Of a stretch of DNA of 64,000 bases, positions 44,127-55,589 are shown piece by piece. The DNA lies in the NCBI GenBank assembly GCA_003508835.1, contig PUFA01000022.1:4774001-4838000 (forward strand). The letters run 5' to 3'. The DNA comes from Eonycteris spelaea. Lineage: Eukaryota; Chordata; Mammalia; Chiroptera; Pteropodidae. Both the position numbers and the translations under genes were made by a program. Position 1 is the stretch's first letter, and the number at the start of each line of letters is the position of its first letter. Below the pieces are notes generated by a model. That model saw nothing but the letters and a program-made list of their open reading frames with translations, was not told where the DNA came from and made no database searches.

Positions 44127-45075
44127 TTGATTGATTGATTGATTGATTAATATTGAATTTATTGGGGTGATTAATGAAGTTATATAGGTTTCAAGTGTAA
44201 TTCAATAATATGTCATATGTATATCGCATTGTGTGTTCACCAACTAAAGTCAGATCTCTTCCATCACCAGTACTTGACCCCCTTTACCCTTATCTACCTC
44301 CCCGACCCCATTCCCTCTGATAACCTCTAACATGTCTGTGTCTATAAGTTTCTGTTTGTTTCTCTTGCTCATTTGTTGTTTTCGGTTTTAAACCCCACAT
44401 ATAAGTAAAATCATATGGTTCTCTACTATGACTTATTTCACTTAGCATGCTGATCTCAAGATCCTTCTATATTATTGCGAATGGCAGTATTTCATCTTTT
44501 CTTGTGGCTGAGTACTATTCCATTGTATGTATGTACCACAGCTTCTTTATCCAGTCTTCTATCAGAGGACACTTTGGTTGTTCCCATGTCTTAGCCACCG
44601 TGAATAATGTTGTATACGAACATCATGTGCATTTATCTTTATGGATAAATGTGTTTAAAAATTGTTGGTAGACACTAAGAAAAGGGATTGCTGGGTCATA
44701 TGGTAATTCTATACTTAATTTTGTGAGGGACCTTCATACCATCCTCCATCGTGGCTGTACCCATTTACAGCGCATGAGATTTCTTTCCCCCGTCCCCTCC
44801 CCCTATAACTTCTCCCCCACTTGTTATGACTTGTCCTGTTGATAACAGCTATTCCATCAGGTGTGAGATGGTATCTCATTGTGTTCTTTATTTGCATGTT
44901 TTAATAGCTAGTGAAGTTGAGCATCTTTTCATATGTCTGTTGGCCATTTGTAGGTCTTGGGAGAAGTGTCTGTTCAAGTCCTCTGACCATCTATTAATTG
45001 GATTGTTTGTTTTCCTGTTGTTGAGTTGTATGAGTTATTTCTGTATTTTGGATGTTTTAAGTGAAACCAGCATTC
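44127..45075 (-). mobile_element. L1 3' end, about 0.95 kb (antisense), 5'-truncated
   Basis: Reading leftward, the element ends in a TCAA-repeat tail (TTGA units at 44,127-44,150 on the plus strand). Its 3' UTR (TTATTGGGGTGATTAATGAAG ... CCACATATAAGTAAAATCATATGG) matches the fragment at 2,011. The interior is the classic antisense ORF2 C-terminus: GCTTCTTTATCCAGTCTTCTATCAG, GGACACTTTGGTTGTTCCCATGTCTTAGCC, GGGATTGCTGGGTCATATGG, GAGCATCTTTTCATATGTCTGTTGGCCATTTGTAGG. It is broken by substitutions and stops. Among the L1 pieces here it is one of the least decayed, so one of the younger ones. Confidence 0.9.
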
Positions 45076-45089
45076 GTATCTGTTGCTGC

Positions 45090-45350
45090 ACTGTGTGAAA
45101 GACAGTATTTTATACTGGTTAAAAGACCAAGTTTAAAGCTACTACACCCATATTAAAATCGTGAGTCTACCAAATAATGCCTTGGGCTAGTTGATCCATG
45201 TGTTCCAATTTCCTCATGTATAACCTGAGGTTAATAACCATACTGACATCATAAAATTATTATTGTTTTAATTATATAAATTATTATGTATATGTCTTAG
45301 GAAAGTTCCTGGCATGTGGTATGTTCTTAATAGTTACCTGCAAACTGTAT
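45090..45350 (+). repeat. MIR SINE, near full length
   Basis: ACTGGTTAAAAGACCAAG ... TAAAATCGTGAGTCTACCAAATAATGCCTTGGGCTAGTTGATCC ... TTCCAATTTCCTCATGTATAACCTGAGG ... TTCCTGGCATGTGGTATGTTCTTAATAG follows the MIR consensus in order (TGGTTAAGAGCACGG ... CTTACTAGCTGTGTGACCTTGGGCAAGT ... CAGTTTCCTCATCTGTAAAATG ... TGCCTGGCACATAGTAAGTGCTCAATAAA). Confidence 0.65.
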
Positions 45351-47560
45351 ATATTACTTCTAGCATATATAAGTAAATGTTTTCATTTTTAACAATGTTT
45401 ATGAAGTTTGCCTGGATCACATTTTTATCTTGTCCATCATATTTTCATTGTTTATATTCTAAGAATTATCCTGAAATTATACTGCAAAAGGAGTCCCAGA
45501 TTGGACTCCCAATGCTGGTTCTCACTTGTATACCATTTTCACTGAAATCTCCTTGAAAGATCTTAATTTCTGTCATAAGGAAGAGGATATAAAAACAAAA
45601 ATTATCACACAGTATTTACTAATCATTGAACTGGATATGTGGCAGTACCAACCCTAGTATAGAGTTTTCTCCAAAGACATCCACGCCCAAACCGTAAGTA
45701 CAGGAAACCCAAGGAACAGTTATGTAGACCAAATGCACTGGATCAAAGAAATGATGGAAAAAAGACTGTGATTCAAAAAAGGATACATCCTTTTTTTCTA
45801 GCAATATGAAGTAAGTACAACGTAGAACTTGATTTAATTCAAGTAAGTGTAAAATATATGTTCTAAAGTTTATAGCATAAAGTCAAGGTTTCATCTGCTT
45901 TAATCCTCCTTAAAAATATTGTATTCTGCATACTAGTTAACTTTGTGAACAGTTCTCCCCATGTTTCAGAATAATTCTTTCTAGTTAGTTTCTGATTATT
46001 CATGTCTTTCCCCATGTTTATTACATGCATGTTTTCTGGGACATTGCTGTGCATTCTGCATTGTTCTAGACTTTGGCCTATATCTCAAAGAGAAAACCCT
46101 TTGCATTTTTTCTCTTATATATGTCATTATATTAATATATAATATTCTCAATAGTTTTACATGAGTCAGCATTGTGACATTGTTATTTTGTCTTCAGTCA
46201 AGTTAATCAACACTTGAACAACTTTTAAAAACTATGCCTCAAGAGGTGTCAAACTATTAAATATTTTTCTATTATAAGGACTGAGAATTGTTCACTGCAG
46301 AGAATAAAGTACCACTTTTGCATATATTACACAAACATTTTATGCTTCATGGAACCACAATAAATTTTCTTGCTGATTACTCGTGTAATCTAAGGATCTC
46401 CTGCTGTTTTATAGAGAGTCTTATTAATTTCATTCAAGTAGTAAAATTAGCACCTGTAGAGAACCCTTTAAGATTTCTTAACTTTTATCATATTAGTAAA
46501 AACCTACTTCATTTATCATAGAACAGTTGCTTTACTCTGTCTCATTACTTAGCTTTGGTGTTCTTTGCATTTAATTTTTTTTCTTTTTAAGAAAATATCA
46601 GATTCAGAATAATATAGCAAGAGATGTTAGTTTTCAATACAGAGAAATTTAAAATAAATCAGGCTCTGAAGTTAGCTAAGCATTCCAGAGTGAAAAAGAA
46701 GGAAATTTACCTTTCCTTTGAAGGATAGCCAACTTGGATTCAACTCAACATGATTATAGACTGATTTACCGAATACTGCACTACCAGCACGAATGAGTCA
46801 ATGAAGTCTCTTTGCTACCCTGTGAGGCACTGCAAAACATTATTCAGTGTCTCTGAGAAGTCTTTTCTATGTGATGAATTTCTTTCTCTTAGATGCACAC
46901 ATATTTGAATGAGCCAAAATATTCCTGAGAGGTCTTTGTTCCTTATCCGATGCTGCATTTTCCAGCCCAGGAAGAGAGGCAGCAAAGGCCTGAGGATGGA
47001 CCTAGTAGATGGAGAAGCCTGAGTCAATGGGTGGGGTGGGGTGGGGCGGACGTTGGAAGAAGGTTCAGGAATAAATGAATGTGGCTGAAGAATGAGTTCA
47101 GGGTAGATAAGAAAACATACTCTTTACTAAATTTCTATTCGGGCCATATACTGGATTTCTATAAGGGTTCTCATTAATCCTAACCTGAATATCATGCAGC
47201 CTGAGGAACAGGGCTTAGTGTGTTCAGCCCGTCTCCTGAAAAGGCAGTATTCAAACAAAAGGTGGTTCGAAGCCTAAGCGCGTGCTTTTCTCACACAATA
47301 GCATATTGTCTCTAGAGAAGGAGGAAGCTGCCTCTGAGAAAACTGGTAGGGAGTCACGTTTACTGTAGACTCCCCGATGAAGAGTCAGCCCGTTTTCTTT
47401 TCTTTCTACTCTATTCCTCCCTTTCTTTCTACCCTCCTATCTTTTTTACCTCGCTTTGACTTTTATTTGATTTATGTCTACCTCCCTAATTTCTTTAAGC
47501 TAAAGTGGGGAAGTGGTGAGCACGTAGAATCTGGTCAAAGTTTTAAAAACTAAGAAATAT
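45350..47560. other. Unassigned sequence
   Basis: AT-rich to 46,700. A GC-richer part (46,780-47,400) contains GGGTGGGGTGGGGTGGGGCGG at 47,029-47,049, a G-rich run able in principle to form a quadruplex. Short open frames only. Confidence 0.4.
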
Positions 47561-47564
47561 TTGT

Positions 47565-47775
47565 AAAAGCGTGGGCTCTGTTGTCATAACGCCCGGGTTT
47601 AAATCCCAGCCTTAGTTCTTATTCTCTTTCATGAACTTGACCATAGTAGAACAGTTCTTCACAAATACTCCACTATAAAATGAGGATAATAAGAGTTACC
47701 GTGTAAAAGTACTGTGTTGAATGAACGTACTCCAAGTTTAGCATAGAATCTGCCATTTAATAAGTGAAATATAAT
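47565..47775 (+). repeat. MIR SINE, near full length
   Basis: GCGTGGGCTCTGTTGTCATAACGCCCGGGTTTAAATCCCAGCC ... CATGAACTTGACCATAGTAGAACAG ... CACTATAAAATGAGGATAATAAGAGTTACC ... GTTGAATGAACG closely matches MIR (CGTGGGCTCTGGAGTCAGACTGCCTGGGTTCAAATCCCAGCT ... TGTAAAATGGGGATAATAATAGTACCT ... GATTAAATGAG). This is the best-preserved MIR in the window. Confidence 0.8.
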
Positions 47776-48780
47776 ATTTCATAAACAATTTCTTATTCTT
47801 TTTTCGACCCCATTTTTTAATAACACCACAATGTCCAGGATCAACTTTCCTGAGTCCCGCTTTTCAGAGAAGTGACCCCCCTCCTTCTACTTTGTCATTC
47901 CCAATATGCCCCTTGAGGAGACATATTCTGTATTCTGCTGACTCTGTTTCATTTATTGGTTTTCCATGCAATTCTCCTGTAGGGAATTTCTAAATGACAG
48001 GTCACGTGCATCCTTTTTAATACCATTTCTTCTTTTTTTCTGTTTTCTAATCTTCTCTTTGCTAGTGCTAGAAACTTTTCTTTATTCAACTTTTCACTTG
48101 CCCAGAAGGCGTAAGAATATATATATTTAGTAAACAAATGATTGCAGATTTCTATAGTTTCGAAGAGAGATACAGGTTTATAGTTGGGAACTGAAGCCAC
48201 GGAGCCCTGGATAGAGTAACTGCAGTATGCAAATAGGAGTGTTAAAGCAAATCAGAGTCGCTAACTGTGTAAAAGCCTCAGAGCGGGAGGTGGAGATTCA
48301 TGAGACATTTTCAGATTCACACTTTCAAATGCTGCTGACCGGGGAAGCCATATAGAGTGAAGAAAAGTTGTTACGTTTAATGACAGAGTGTCCACAGGTA
48401 TCTTGGTCTCTGCTTATCATCAGTCTCCCGGTTACATTTTGAGCTCCCACTGCAAAGGTAGGAGGCGTTGGATTTGGAAAATGGCCTGAGACAGGAGAAG
48501 TGACATCTCTCACTGCAGCTAGAGGAATGGAGTACACTACTGGGGTTTATGGCTTCTGCTTACTCCGAGAAGCAAACAGGACTTAGTTGGAAGGGGGACA
48601 TTTGAATAGAGAATGTAAAATTCTGATCAAGAAAGGGAAATTACGATTTGGCTACCAAGGGATTGATTGAGGTCAGTGGTTATGTTAAAGGATCAGAGGT
48701 GTTCTTAGCTTCTTGGGCATGAATGTTCTTTAGCCAAAGTCATCAGTCCAGTTCCGAACCAAGAGAGAACGAAGTGTTTC
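47775..48780. other. Unassigned sequence
   Basis: An octamer ATGCAAAT lies at about 48,228-48,235. No repeat family or gene recognised. Confidence 0.4.
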
Positions 48781-48840
48781 TTTTTTGTTTTGTTTTGTTT
48801 TGTTTTGTTTTGTTTTGTTTTGTTTTGTTTTGTTTTGTTT
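48781..48840. repeat. (TTTTG)n microsatellite
   Basis: About eleven perfect TTTTG/GTTTT units. Confidence 0.97.
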
Positions 48841-48874
48841 CATTCAGAGTTAAATGGTGCTAAGTGTGAATAGT

Positions 48875-49115
48875 TTAAAAGTTTAATGGGGGACTATAGT
48901 TAACAATACTGTGTTGCATATTTGAAAGTTGCTGAAGGATTAGACCTTAAAAATTTTTATCACAAGAAAAAACCATAACTCTATAACTATGTATCACATG
49001 ATGGATGTTAACCAGATAGTTATTGTGTTATTTTTTGCCATAGATAAATATTGAATCATTATGTCGTACACCTAAAATTAATGTATTATGTCAATTGTAC
49101 TTTTTAAAAGTTAAT
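48875..49115 (+). mobile_element. L1 3' UTR fragment
   Basis: GGGGGACTATAGTTAACAATACTGTGTTGCATATTTGAAAGTTGCTGAAGG ... TATCACAAGAAAAAACC ... ATGGATGTTAACCAGATAGTTATTGTG ... TTGAATCATTATGTCGTACACCTAAAATTAATG ... TCAATTGTACTTTTTAAAAG is the characteristic end of L1MA/L1MB-type elements. It stops at its 3' terminus, and a minisatellite derived from AT-rich sequence follows directly. Confidence 0.85.
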
Positions 49116-49119
49116 AGGA

Positions 49120-49229
49120 AAAATTATTATGGCATTAATACAAAGATCAAAATTATTATGGCATTAATATAAAGATCAATTAATATAAAGATCAATTAAT
49201 ATAAAGATCAATCTATTAATATAAAGATC
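49120..49229. repeat. Nested minisatellite next to the L1 3' end
   Basis: Five consecutive units all end in ATTAATAYAAAGATC: 29 bp (49,120-49,148), 29 bp (49,149-49,177, one mismatch), 16 bp (49,178-49,193), 16 bp (49,194-49,209, identical) and 20 bp (49,210-49,229). The shorter units are 3' sub-copies of the long one. Confidence 0.95.
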
Positions 49230-49480
49230 AAAATTTTTCAATCTTACCTATTTATTTTTTAATTACTTGCATTGAAACAATATTGTTTCTTATATTTTGT
49301 ATTTATATTTTATTTCAACTGTAGGTTTCATTGGTAATTTTTTGCTAAAAACTTTTCTAACTACTATTGCCATATACTATAATACTCTTCACTTAAAAAC
49401 ATAAATACCTATTTTATAATGTACATGGATTCTGAAAATTAGGAAATCAACCGGGAACTATAAAAGGAAAAATACAATGA
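49230..49480. other. Unassigned AT-rich sequence
   Basis: Nothing recognised. Confidence 0.4.
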
Positions 49481-49810
49481 ACGTTTGTTTAAAATAACAA
49501 GGACAACTTTATTTAAGATGATCACAATAGGAGTCAAGACTGTTGCAATAGGGAGAGAGATTAAACTCAACAGAAGGGAACTTAAAGTCCTCCTTGTTCA
49601 AAAAGGGGCCAGAGTTAATTACTTGATTTGCAGAAATAATGCAGTTAACAGTATTTGGACCTACGCATGCCCTGATACTGCTTCGGGGAAAGCAGAAAAC
49701 TAGGTAGTAAACACAAATGAGTCGTCGTCAGTAGGCACATAGCCCCGCCTTCCTTTGATGACATGATATGGGTATAATCCATATCATAATGGAGATCATC
49801 TGCTAAAAAC
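49480..49810 (-). mobile_element. Possible antisense LTR-like repeat
   Basis: AACAAGGACAACTTTATTTAAG carries a minus-strand AAATAAAG polyadenylation-like motif. The following words (GGGAGAGAGATTAAACTCAACAGAAGGGAAC, GAGTCGTCGTCAGTAGGCACATAGCCCCGCCTTCCTTTGATGACATGATATG) read like a decayed LTR. No ends located. A 72-codon open frame (49,485-49,703) is inside. Confidence 0.25.
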
Positions 49811-50740
49811 CTGGATAATAATAAAGTAGCGTATACAAATGTTATATATTAACACAATACCGTATGTTAATAACCAAGTGCCATATAGTAAAGTCTTTTC
49901 AGGTGTGCAGGGTTGATACACTGTGCATTACACTGTAAGAGAACCCAATTCTTAGACTCTAAGAAACTTCATAAGAAGCCATATGGGAAGGTAGCATGTG
50001 GTGTGTATCCCATTAGCATACTAACAATTCAAATTGTATGTATTTCAATAACTTCTTACATATTTTAAAAAATGTTCTGGTTTTATAAGCAACAACAACT
50101 CAGATTCTCAGATATGTCAAGGTATTTTCAAAAATGGATGCACAGGAGTTTATATTTTTGCTATTTTAAAAATAAGGTTTATGGTCACGTTTTAAGTCAG
50201 GTTATATTTAGACACACATTTCCCAATCTCCAATGCAATCATAATTTTAAAAAAGCGAATTATTACACAGAAGGATAAGCCGAAAGCTTGATCGTGTCCC
50301 CTGGGTTCTCTGGTGTCATGGTGTGGAATGGACACGCATAATTGCTTTTGATGAAAGTTAGTGATTTGGCAGTACACAGACGACGGAAGTTATGATAGAA
50401 AGAACTACTTATCAAAACTTAAAATTTGTGTAGGTAATTAAGATACTTTTGGTGTTCGATTTGTTGGATTTGCAGTTTTGCTTTGGTCTGGATTACCTAA
50501 TGAGCCGCACGTTTTGCTATGTTGGCAAAAGCAGTGTTCAGATATAGTACTTTAAGAGCCCAAAATAAGAAAATAAATAAATAAGAACTTACATCAAATT
50601 AAAATGTACTTGAGTAGAAGCTTTCTCCATAGAATCTCAATAATGTGAAATGTCATGAAATTGTGACATTGGTGAGAAAAGAAGTCTCAATAGTTTATCA
50701 AAGACACAAATGTCTGTCTTATTATTTTGCATAAACTAAA
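49810..50740. other. Unassigned AT-rich sequence
   Basis: No recognised element or gene. Confidence 0.4.
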
Positions 50741-50855
50741 TCTCTGTTGCTTTAACCCACTATGTTTGTGGTAATTTGTTATAACAGCATTAGGAAACTA
50801 ATATACCCACTTTCAAATTCAGTTTCATGAATGAACTTCAGCCATATATTCTTCA
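50728..50855 (+). repeat. LTR right end plus shared flank, partial copy of the 40.0-40.16 kb locus
   Basis: TTTAACCCACTATGTTTGTGGTAATTTGTTATAACAGCATTAGGAAACTAATA is the right end of the LTR type found at 39,643-40,116. The following flank, AATTCAGTTTCATGAATGAACTTCAGCCATATA (33 bp identical), is the same non-LTR flank present at about 40,128-40,160. Similarity fades left of about 50,728 and right of about 50,855. Confidence 0.8.
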
Positions 50856-52800
50856 CATCAGGTAGTCTGTCCTTATAATTCTGTAGAAGGAAAAGCTGCA
50901 TAGGACTTAAACTATGTCTAAATAATTTTATTGAAGTGGCATATCAATTATTTTGACCCTTATTGCAAATTCAGAATGATCTGATTTTCATGTAAACAAT
51001 AATAAAAATATCCAGCTACAAATATAATTATGCATATATGTATGTATAATTTTCCCATCTATACACAATATATATCAATATAATATTTTAGAGTTCTTAC
51101 AAAAAATTGTATCACATTCTCTAATGATATGTAGTATAACTTCACATTCGCTTATGACTAATGAAGAGGAGGGAAAAAATTAAAACTCATTTAAAAACAA
51201 CATAAGCAAATTGAGCTGTGGAAATAGTGTTGGAGATAAGTTACCTTAATAATTGCCTAGTTTTTCCACTACCATTGTACGCGCATGCATAAACTGTGAG
51301 TCACTAATGCAGAACTATCATACAAGTGAGTAAATAGTCACTGGATTGAAAACAAAACACAAAGTACAAAATCTCAGGAATCTAAATCGCTCATTGAGAG
51401 TTGAAACTGGACTAACCCGCTATATTAAAAACAAAAACAAAACACAAAACAAACAAACAAAAAACAACTGTCTAATTCTCAATATTAACCTAATGCCATG
51501 TTTTATTGATTTCGTGTTTGGCGCATTAACAGTTAAGTGATGTCTTTTTTGTCATCCCAGTTCCTCCACTAGGTTCTTGCTCCTTCTCTTACTTCCCACT
51601 ATCCCCCTTCACTCCTTTTCCTTCGTCCTTTTTTTTCTCTCCTTACTCAAAGAGTGAACATAATATTATGTCTACATATATTCTCATTGTAAGCTATTTC
51701 CCAATTCTTATTTCGTGTTCATGTCTACTTAAAAAAAGTGTCATTAAGAAGAACAGTGTCTTTCTTAAAGCCAAGGAGGGCATTATTTTAAAAGGAAATT
51801 AAACTGATATTTAGTCCATTGCCATTTTCATTTCAGCATTCATTATTCTCTGATCCTTAAAACTTGTCAGATCTCAATAATGAATAATAGAGCACACTGT
51901 GTGTTGGAATTGTAACTGGCATAAAAAAGTTAAATGAAATACAACAACAGAAAACTAAAAAAAGGAAGGAGGAGGAGAGGAAGGGAGAAAAATGTTGTTC
52001 ATATTCCAGAGCTCTCATTGTCCATGGAACTAAAGGGATCATTATTTGCTCAATGAAGTTACTTCACTAGTTTATGAATTCTGCCCAATATTGTTAAGGA
52101 ATTGTGGGTTCTATATCTACAGATTAGTATTGACTTCGAGTTACCCCAGGGTTCATGAAGTTTCTGTAAGCTTTAGTAATAAGTAATAGTTTTCATCTCC
52201 AGAAGTTGTTGTCATATGCTGTATGTAGCACAGGCTGTGTGTGTGCTTGTGTTGACATGTGTGTGCATCTGGGGACATACCATAAATCACTATGGTCCCC
52301 ATGAACGAGTGTAACTGTTCCCAAGTGTGTGTTTGTTACCCATCTTTATAACATGAACTGGTATTCAGCACTGATTACATATTAAAATTGGGTTGTTATA
52401 AGGGTCAAAACTAAGATACAAAAAAGTTAAACCAGAAAAACAATGTTATTTTTAATAATGATTTAAATGCAATTTGTTAAAAAAAAAAGTTGTAGAAAGT
52501 ACGAGCACAGAGGTTTAAAATTTCAGTCATTATAACTCATTCCTGATATGAATCATTTTCTAAAATTAATTTATTAATTATAGCAGTTAAGTGTAATTAT
52601 TATACCTATTCAAGATTTTTTATTATTACTTTTTAACACCAAGATAAATTCCGTGGAGGGCAATTACCATAACAATAATTCAACATGCATTTTTCTATCT
52701 GCTTGGTATTACAATATGTTCCCCAGAGCACCAGCCTCTACATTATTCAGCCATTCACAAGCTCCCTCCCTGTTGCTCAGTGAGGCCATCGAGAAGTAAT
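50855..52800. other. Unassigned AT-rich sequence
   Basis: A pyrimidine-rich stretch lies at 51,560-51,645 and an (AAAC)n-like run at 51,430-51,465. No gene or repeat family recognised. Confidence 0.4.
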
Positions 52801-52805
52801 TTAAA

Positions 52806-52808
<3 letters not shown>

Positions 52809-52869
<61 letters not shown>
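52809..52869. repeat. (TA)n microsatellite
   Basis: About 30 uninterrupted TA units. Confidence 0.98.
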
Positions 52870-52872
<3 letters not shown>

Positions 52873-53340
52873 AAGAGGAACTGGTAGAGGATATGTCCTT
52901 GTTCTGATTTCTATTTTTGTTGTAATAAAAGCATTAAATAAATTAAGGGAAAAATGGAAAACGGAAGAACCTAAGTTTATCAAGCTAATCCAGGGTGCCA
53001 AATACATACACTCAACAGAAATCAAAGATTTACATAGAAAAGAAAGGACTCAGAAATCATGTGTCTTCCTGAGCAAGAAACCTCAAGGCAAAGGCAGACA
53101 CCTGTATTACACAGTTTTCCCCCAAAATGTCAGCATACCACTAAGAACTTCACATCCAGTTCGCACTGCGCTGGGCGTCCTGGTATCACATTCAGCGACC
53201 CATGTAGTGAGAACTAGAAAAATGCTAAGGAGTGATGCCTGCCTTCTTAGCACAGCCCCTCAAAGTCATTCGCTCACGTATGCCGTCTCTGCCCCAGTTG
53301 TATTTCTATTAAAGCAGATTGCCGTAGCCGTGTTTCAGAA
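52870..53340. other. Unassigned sequence
   Basis: A CpG-bearing patch at 53,155-53,335 has about ten CpGs. No gene recognised. Confidence 0.4.
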
Positions 53341-53800
53341 GCAGTGCAGGTTCATATAAACTCATGTTACACAAATGGAATTCTCGAGAGAGATTTTTAA
53401 ACACTCGGGGGCTAGAACTCTCCCTGAGTCTGATGAAGCAATAGGCACTAATCTCATGAGTGTGTTGTGTCCACATATTTTCTTAAATGCAGATTATCTC
53501 ACAGGCTCTTATATATGACCTGTAAGTTAAAACTTCATGCTTTCTCACTTTTACAGACCATTTTCCCCCCATCGGATTTCATAAACATGGCTGATAAAGA
53601 CAAATAGAGAAGGTCGCTTGCTCTGTTTCTTTAACGACTGAATTAAAAATAGTTAATATCTTCAATGAAATAAATGATTTTGCTTTTCTATTTGATTGAA
53701 ATTCAGGGGGGCAAATAAAGACACTGCATATCTAGTCACTCTTTTCGTCCATCTCCCTAGCCACCTGGATTGCAATGTCAAAAACAGACTTACAGCAGAC
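53340..53800. promoter_or_regulatory. Candidate conserved non-coding element
   Basis: Non-repetitive block of balanced composition with motif-like words (GATAAAGACAAATAGAG, AATAAATGATTTTGC, GGGGGCAAATAAAGACACTGC), lacking simple repeats and long open frames. The judgement is by texture only. Confidence 0.18.
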
Positions 53801-54230
53801 ACTGAATTTTCCCAGTCTGGGTTCAGACAGCCATTCTTCACACTGCATTCTATTTCTTAATACCTAGGTTTTGCTCTCGCTGTGAATTGACTTGGGCAAA
53901 ATTTTGCCTCTAGTGTAAAGAAATATTGACATCTCAATCTTAAAATGCTTTAGAGGATTTAACATACATGCTATTTTTTTTAAATAAATACTTGACTTTT
54001 CCATCCAATAAAATGCATGATGAATAAAAATAAATAATTCAGAAGCTGAGTAACTGAGACTCAAAAACTCTTTTTTTGATGAGTACTGAATCCATTTTTG
54101 TATAGAACTAAAACTGAACAGAATGTATATATTAAATAATAGGAGAGTAAAGTTATAATCATATTAAAATGAGTGTTTAGAGAGATGAGTGAAAATGTCA
54201 GCAGTAACATCTCTAAAATTTGCCAACAAC
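53800..54230. other. Unassigned AT-rich sequence
   Basis: Short minus-strand open frames only. Confidence 0.4.
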
Positions 54231-54670
54231 AACAACAAAAAACAAGAAATAGAGTTTTAAAAGCAATATGTACACTTACAAAGGAAAATATCAGAATACT
54301 TAAATGTACAAGGGACAACATTCTCAATATTAAAAAATGAAAACATTCATAGAGAAGATTATAAAATATAAAAAGGAAGTTTTTATAGTTATTAAATGTC
54401 AAATCTCCACATTCAGTATTAGAAAGTTAAATGAGCAGAATTACATAATACTAAATAAGTCTGACATAACAATACATATAAATGTGATAACTGATCTATT
54501 GGAGTAAAAGGAATCTCAATTTGGAATTAAATACAATGTATAATAATATGATGCTATGTGAAAACCCAGTGAAGATCTGAAAAGTCTAAATATTTATCAA
54601 TAGAAATTGTGAAATAAATTATAGTAAATCCATACATGGAATTCGTTTACATTTAATAAACAAACTCTCA
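54230..54670 (+). mobile_element. Decayed L1-type 3' region
   Basis: GTCTAAATATTTATCAATAGAAATTGTGAAATAAATTATAGTAAATCCATACATGGAATTCG follows the common LINE segment CCTAAATGTCCATCAATAGGGGAATGGTTAAATAAATTATGGTATATCCATACAATGGAATAC. Upstream matches are weak, so the left border is uncertain. Confidence 0.5.
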
Positions 54671-54720
54671 ACCAAAAGAGCCAGCACGAACTTTCAGCCA
54701 TGTGTATGCATGGCGAACAT

Positions 54721-54780
54721 GCTTCCTTCCTCTCTCCCTCTCCCTCCCTCCCTTCTTCCCTTTCTTCTTCCTTCCGCCTT
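54721..54780. repeat. CT-rich low-complexity tract
   Basis: Almost pure pyrimidine run of CCTT/CCCT units; the other strand is purine-rich. Confidence 0.9.
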
Positions 54781-55437
54781 CAGGAACTGATAACCTGATT
54801 GCCACTGTGCAAGTGTCTCCGAGCTGGTCTCAACAGTCTCCCTTCCTTTAGACGAAGTTCATGTGACCTATGGGAAAGCCTTGAATGTACCCCCCTTGGC
54901 TCTCAAGGGCCACACTGCATTTTCTTGTCCCCTGTGCCTGCTTCTTGAGGTTGAGACATTTTTCATTAGGCATACCTGAAACGGAGCCGCCGATCCCAGG
55001 AGGCTTCCCTTTCTCCACTCTACATTTCTCTGGGGAAAGCACAGACAGAAGTGAGTAGCCGGACACCACTGAAGGCCAGTATTCATATTCTAGCCACGGG
55101 TCACTGAAAGGCACTGACAGGGCCACAGAACTACACTACCATTTTTTTGAGCTGGCCGGTTGCTCTCCTCATACAGCTGTAGCCAGTGATTGAATAGGAA
55201 ACCCTTCTGAGCCGTATGATCTAGTCCACTAAAATCGCCACTGATCCAGCCTGCCGTCTATATTTTCTTAAAGGACACACACATGAAGAATCGGAGGTCA
55301 CAGATAAAGCCTCTCACCGGTCCGGAGTTCCCCCACTGGCTTTCCTGTCCCTCTGCCTCAAAGATTTGGCTTCCCAGAAGCCCCTGAGCTGACCTCCACA
55401 TCTGTGATGGAACTCAATGTATTTTTTCCTTGATTTA
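54780..55437. other. GC-richer unassigned sequence
   Basis: Two overlapping minus-strand frames (92 and 72 codons, 54,848-55,126) are open, but I recognise no domain. It lies between two pyrimidine tracts and could be an unrecognised lineage-specific repeat. Confidence 0.35.
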
Positions 55438-55533
55438 CTTTTTTTCTTTTCTTTTTCTTCCCTTTTTTTCCTTTTCTTTTCTTTCCTTTCCTTTCCTTTC
55501 CTTTTTTTTTTTTCTTTTTCTTTCTTTTTTGTT
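55438..55533. repeat. Pyrimidine (TTTTC/CCTTT) tract
   Basis: About 95 bp of near-pure T and C, including five CCTTT units at about 55,480-55,503. Confidence 0.95.
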
Positions 55534-55589
55534 TAATAAAGCACTTTATTGTTCTCCCTTTTATCTATTTAGTCAGTTTTTAGTGGTTG

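Noticed and set aside
44447..45098. 74- and 90-codon plus-strand frames
   Set aside because: They are antisense to the L1 3' region.
49120..49229. Possible CRISPR or iteron array
   Set aside because: Units are directly adjacent and of unequal length with no unique spacers; a minisatellite explains it.
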